Origin: JBDNDK01 sp046719185 | GTDB taxonomy: Bacteria; Armatimonadota; UBA5829 | Assembly: GCA_046719185.1 (NCBI GenBank) | Contig: JBDNDK010000033.1 | Location: 1-17,416 of the forward strand | Length of the DNA stretch: 17,416 nucleotides | Direction: 5' to 3' | Program-made: the position numbers and the translations under genes | Notes under the pieces: model-generated | Database searches by the model: none | Told to the model about the DNA's origin: nothing | The model's input: the letters and a program-made list of their open reading frames with translations, nothing else | Shown: positions 14,579 through 17,416 of the stretch, piece after piece | How positions within the stretch are numbered: the first letter of the stretch is position 1 | How the letters are laid out: every line of letters begins with the position of its first letter

Positions 14579-15292
14579 TTACCAAGCAGTAAATGGTTGG
14601 ACAAATGGATCTACAATTCTCGACCTTGGAGATATTTGAATGCTTCCTCCAAATCTATCAAATCTGCCTGGTCTATAGTATGTTCTTGGTGGTTGCGTTC
14701 TCTGTTGCAGTCTAGAAGATATTCTAGGTTCAACATAATCAAAAGGTATTGTACCAGAAAATACCTGCCCACTATATGGAAATTGCATTTCATACATTGA
14801 TGGATCATAAAATCCAAAAGGATTTTGCATCATTGATTCTGTATTAAATTCTGGTGTTTGAATCGTATCTTGTTGAAATTGCCAAGAGTTATCAGTTTGC
14901 AGTTGCTCTTGTTGAGTTGTCTGTTGCGTGCCTACCACAATGGCAGTTTTTTCAGTTGGTCCAATCACATAGGTGCCTTCTTCATTTATTTTGAATTCAA
15001 GTTTTGCTGCATCAGCAATAGACTGAATTGCTTGATCAAGTCTAATACCCAATAGTCTAAGTTTTGATATAGTGCCAGTAATTCCTGGTCTTAGTATATA
15101 ATTAACATTAGTGTTTGCAAAAACAGTATTTATAGCTTCTTCAACACCAACATTAGTCATTTCTAGATTTACTATGGGATTTCTGTCTATTGTTGTTGCA
15201 GTAGGCTGGCTTTCTGCAACTTGAGCAAATGTCATTGTTGATAAAACAAGGAAAAATGCAGGTATTGATATTAATAATACAAATCTTTTCAT
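14579..15292 (-). CDS. Secreted protein with a secretin/TonB short N-terminal (STN)-like domain
   Basis: A 237-aa exported protein. It has a Sec signal peptide (K2-R3, hydrophobic core 4-22, likely cleavage T-F-A|Q after residue 23). Residues 38-112 look like an STN domain: V-N-L-E-M-T-N-V-G-V-E-E-A-I, Y-I-L-R-P-G-I-T-G-T-I, then L-D-Q-A-I-Q-S-I and Y-V-I-G-P. This fold is normally found at the N-terminus of secretins, TonB receptors and FecA-type transducers. Here no secretin or barrel follows. The rest is Gln/Thr-rich (120-150) and then Pro/Tyr/Phe/Arg-rich (155-237), probably unstructured. AAGGGGG sits 8 bases before ATG 15292. Flanked by its own promoter and terminator, it is monocistronic and divergent from comEA. 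A role as a periplasmic adaptor is possible but unproven. Confidence 0.75.
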   Translation of the reverse strand: MKRFVLLISIPAFFLVLSTMTFAQVAESQPTATTIDRNPIVNLEMTNVGVEEAINTVFANTNVNYILRPGITGTISKLRLLGIRLDQAIQSIADAAKLEFKINEEGTYVIGPTEKTAIVVGTQQTTQQEQLQTDNSWQFQQDTIQTPEFNTESMMQNPFGFYDPSMYEMQFPYSGQVFSGTIPFDYVEPRISSRLQQRTQPPRTYYRPGRFDRFGGSIQISPRSRIVDPFVQPFTAW

Positions 15293-15351
15293 TGTATTTG
15301 CCCCCTTTCACAATGTGTAAAATTAGTTAATAAAAATTGCATTTCTATTTT

Positions 15352-15357
15352 ATTATA
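15352..15357 (-). promoter_or_regulatory. -10 element for the STN-domain gene
   Basis: A perfect TATAAT (minus strand, 15357-15352) lies 60 bp upstream of ATG 15292. The best -35-like hexamers nearby (TTGATT and relatives) are at poor spacing, so only the -10 is claimed. Confidence 0.4.
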
Positions 15358-15398
15358 CCCTGTCTATAATCAATCAAATAAATCTAAAATAAAGTAAA

Positions 15399-15427
15399 TT
15401 GACTCTTGAATAGATATGTTTGATAAA
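15399..15427 (+). promoter_or_regulatory. Candidate promoter for comEA
   Basis: TTGACT (15399-15404) is followed after 17 bases by GATAAA (15422-15427), five and four of six matches to consensus, about 53 bp before the comEA start. It diverges from the STN gene promoter in the shared 187-bp gap. Confidence 0.4.
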
Positions 15428-15479
15428 TTAAAATAAATAAGCTTTGAATAGTTATTTTTTATATATGAAGGATATATAA

Positions 15480-16181
15480 ATGGATAATTTCAGCTTTACA
15501 AAGTATCAAATTGCAGTCATTCTTATTGTGATTACTAGCTTAATATTAGGCTTAGGTTTTGCATATAACAAAGGCAAAAATGATGTTGAAATTGTGCAAA
15601 ATGCCTCAATGATAGATTCAAAGTTAAGTAATTTCAATCCCAAAAAAGGAGATGTTGTTTTTCATATCACTGGTGCTGTGAATTCACCCGGTTTGTATTC
15701 TTTGCCAAAAGGAAGCAGAATATATGAGGCATTAAAAGTTGCTGGGAATGCATCTCAAGATGCCGATTTAGATAAGATAAATCTAGCAAAGCAGATTGAT
15801 GATGGAGAAAAAATTGATGTTCCTTTTAAAGACCGGCAGGCAAATAATAAAAATGATAATTCAATAAATTCTGCAGTGATAACAGGTGTGATAAATCAAT
15901 CTTCAGATACAACACAAAACTACATTTCAAAAAATAATAAAAATCAAAATATACCTCAAAACTTCAATAAATCACAACCAAGTTTATCCTCTAAAATTAA
16001 TATCAATACTGCTTCTCAAAGTGAGTTGGAAAGTCTTCCCGGAATTGGTCCTGCTTATGCAAAAAGAATCATTGAATACAGAAATATGAGTGGTGGATTC
16101 AAATCTTTAGAACAAATAATGGAAATAAAAGGTATTGGGCAAAAGACATACGAAAAACTTCGTCCATATATAACATTATAG
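15480..16181 (+). CDS. comEA: ComEA-type competence protein (SLBB plus helix-hairpin-helix DNA receptor)
   Basis: A 233-aa membrane-anchored DNA-binding protein. A single N-terminal transmembrane segment (about 9-28) anchors it in the inner membrane. A SLBB domain follows (about 58-115: I-T-G-A-V-N-S-P-G-L-Y, then I-D-D-G-E-K-I-D-V-P). An Asn/Ser-rich linker (118-170) leads to a tandem helix-hairpin-helix domain (172-233: I-N-I-N-T-A-S, L-E-S-L-P-G-I-G, I-K-G-I-G-Q-K-T-Y) that binds double-stranded DNA without sequence preference. This is the full SLBB-HhH form typical of Gram-positive-type ComEA, as opposed to the short periplasmic form of Proteobacteria. GAAGGA lies 7 bases before ATG 15480. 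Usual partners comEC and comEB are absent from this side; the GH20 gene follows 87 bp downstream on the same strand. Confidence 0.92.
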   Translation: MDNFSFTKYQIAVILIVITSLILGLGFAYNKGKNDVEIVQNASMIDSKLSNFNPKKGDVVFHITGAVNSPGLYSLPKGSRIYEALKVAGNASQDADLDKINLAKQIDDGEKIDVPFKDRQANNKNDNSINSAVITGVINQSSDTTQNYISKNNKNQNIPQNFNKSQPSLSSKININTASQSELESLPGIGPAYAKRIIEYRNMSGGFKSLEQIMEIKGIGQKTYEKLRPYITL

Positions 16182-16268
16182 TTTGAAAATTGTAATCTAT
16201 GTCAAGGTATATAGCTATGTATTATAATATCTTAATGATATATTTATTTGTATTTAAGGGGGATTAAA

Positions 16269-17337
16269 ATGAATAGATATTTATTGCTTAGTTTTTTAAT
16301 ATTTACTTTTTTTTCAACCAATTGTTTTGCACATGACCCATTGAATTCTATAGTTCCATCAATTTCAAAAATAGAACATAGAAATGGGTATGCCAATATT
16401 AATAGTCCAGTAAAAGTTATAGTAGATAAAAATAGAATTGATTTAGGTGATGAGGGATATGAACTGATATGTGATCCAACAGAATTTATCATCACAGCTA
16501 AAACTCAAGCAGGTGCTTTTTATGGAAAACAAACTGTCTTTCAGCTTAAGTCAGCAGGTAATTTCAAAGCTTGCAAGATAATTGATAAACCAAAAATGAA
16601 GATTAGAGGAGTTATGCTTGATCTTGCAAGATGCAAAGAAAAGAATGAGTATTACTACCATATAATAGACAAGCTGGCAAAATGGAAAATTAATACAGTA
16701 TTTATACATTTTACAGATCAAGAAGGCTGTGCAATAGAGATAAAAAAATATCCTCAGATAGCAAGTCCAAATGCTTTCACCCAAGAAGAAATGAAAGATT
16801 TGATTAACTTTGCAAAGGAAAGACATATTGATCTTATACCAGAAGTTGAATCATGGGGTCATGCAGGGTATATTTTAGACCACTTCCCTGAATTGAAAGA
16901 AAGTGACAGAGACTTATGTATTTGCAATCCTAAAATTTATGAAGTTTTGGGTGATATATATTCTGAAATTGCAGAGCTTTTTCCTAGCAAATATCTTCAT
17001 ATAGGATGTGATGAGGCATTGTCTTATGGTGAATGTGATATTTGCAAAAAGTTTATTAGTGAGCATGGTAAGGATAAACTTGTTGAGATGCATCTGAATA
17101 AGTTGGCTGATATGGCAAAAGCAGTTGGCAAAACTCCTATGATGTGGACAGACATTCTTCTTAAACATCCTGATATTATGGATGACATAACAAAAGATAT
17201 GATAATGTGCTTTTGGAGATATACTGAAATTGTTGATCCAGAACCTGCTAAATTATTATCCTCAAAAGGCTTTAAGGTGATAGGTTGTCCTGCCATTGTA
17301 TGGTATGGAAGAATGATACTTCCAAGAACGGATGCTA
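16269..17337 (+). CDS. Secreted glycoside hydrolase family 20 (beta-N-acetylhexosaminidase-like), 3'-truncated
   Basis: An exported GH20-type enzyme that would release terminal N-acetylhexosamine from glycans. The start is ATG 16269, 6 bases after AAGGGGG (16256-16262); a TTG at 16248 in the same frame lies before this ribosome binding site and is rejected. It has a signal peptide 1-21 (cleavage C-F-A|H). The small N-terminal GH20b-type domain runs to about 105, ending A-G-A-F-Y-G-K-Q-T. The catalytic barrel then shows R-G-V-M-L-D-L-A-R, E-V-E-S-W-G-H, and H-I-G-C-D-E with the acid/base pair D248-E249; the usual second Gly of H-I-G-G-D-E is Cys. A C-x-x-C follows the D-E, as I recall for some bacterial GH20 groups. 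The gene breaks around residues 350-356, where composition switches to high G+C; the residues after that (to an in-frame stop at 17370-17372) are probably not native. Confidence 0.88.
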
Positions 17338-17416
17338 TACCGTCAATTCGACCAGCTGGCTGCTGGCGCTGATCTGCGGCACAAATTCCTGCGGATAGCG
17401 AAACACCGAAGGACGC
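17335..17416 (-). CDS. C-terminal fragment of an unidentified protein on the high-GC flank
   Basis: The last ~80 bases are about 58% G+C (46 of 79 from 17338), unlike the preceding low-GC gene. On the minus strand one frame is open from the window edge and stops at TAG (17337-17335). It reads R-P-S-V-F-R-Y-P-Q-E-F-V-P-Q-I and ends L-V-E-L-T-V, a plausible protein C-terminus with GC-rich codons. I do not recognise the family. It marks a second probable chimeric join, near 17325-17340. Confidence 0.35.
   Translation of the reverse strand, partial: RPSVFRYPQEFVPQISASSQLVELTV

Noticed and set aside
14611..14817. Second minus-strand frame inside the STN-domain gene
   Set aside because: Entirely inside the STN gene in another frame, with no ribosome binding site and no independent support.
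16248..16268. Upstream TTG start for the GH20 gene
   Set aside because: The TTG precedes the strong AAGGGGG site, and the ATG at 16269 gives a normal signal peptide.
98..17335. Mobile genomic island inserted into a high-GC host
   Set aside because: The block holds housekeeping genes (metG, nrdR-nrdJ, ricT, comEA), no integrase, transposase or terminal repeats, and genes cut at both ends, so an assembly or amplification artefact is simpler.

Overview
The window is a low-GC bacterial chromosome fragment, roughly one third G+C by eye. Arginine is written almost entirely as AGA/AGG, and the genes sit in short same-strand groups with clear ribosome binding sites. It carries no phage, insertion-sequence, CRISPR or tRNA signature. 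The gene mix points to a diderm, probably uncultivated, heterotroph: a Tat-exported Gfo/Idh/MocA oxidoreductase, a lipoprotein sugar-binding protein, a secretin/TonB short N-terminal (STN) domain protein, a secreted GH20 hexosaminidase, a class II ribonucleotide reductase with NrdR, and a PSP1-family RicT. This combination recalls the PVC, Armatimonadota or Hydrogenedentota-like lineages, but no 16S or marker phylogeny can be run here, so that placement is a weak inference.

Both ends look chimeric. Bases 1-98 are about 64% G+C and read like an arginyl-tRNA synthetase fragment. The last ~80 bases are about 58% G+C and hold the C-terminal end of an unrelated minus-strand frame. The first low-GC gene lacks its N-terminus and the last lacks its C-terminus exactly at these composition breaks. 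The genuine locus is therefore about 99-17330, broken at both ends.

Layout. (1) 99-3130, plus strand: a compact cluster for polyphosphate/(p)ppGpp hydrolysis. It holds a Ppx/GppA domain protein, a separate HD-domain protein, and a full-length Ppx-HD fusion, so the same two-domain enzyme appears once split and once fused. (2) 3132-4864, minus: an orphan sugar-binding lipoprotein and an unrecognised 211-aa protein. (3) 5036-7565, minus: a Tat-exported Gfo/Idh/MocA dehydrogenase and a divergent xylose-isomerase-like TIM barrel, each followed by a rho-independent terminator; they suggest oxidation and isomerisation of an unusual sugar or cyclitol. (4) 7626-10846, minus: metG and ricT, with a long disordered tail on RicT. 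(5) 10847-11561: the one large gap, with no convincing gene but a diverged two-copy hairpin repeat and another GC-rich hairpin. (6) 11562-14373, minus: nrdR-nrdJ, preceded by a near-consensus promoter with two NrdR-box-like sites 32 bp apart, so deoxynucleotide synthesis is probably autoregulated here. (7) 14579-15292, minus: a secreted STN-domain protein of unknown role. (8) 15480 to the end, plus: comEA (DNA uptake) and a truncated secreted GH20 enzyme.

I did not find a wholly new system. The most interesting items are the NrdR operator/promoter architecture, the split-plus-fused Ppx/HD cluster, the xylose-isomerase-like protein with changed metal ligands, and the composite hairpin repeat downstream of nrdJ.
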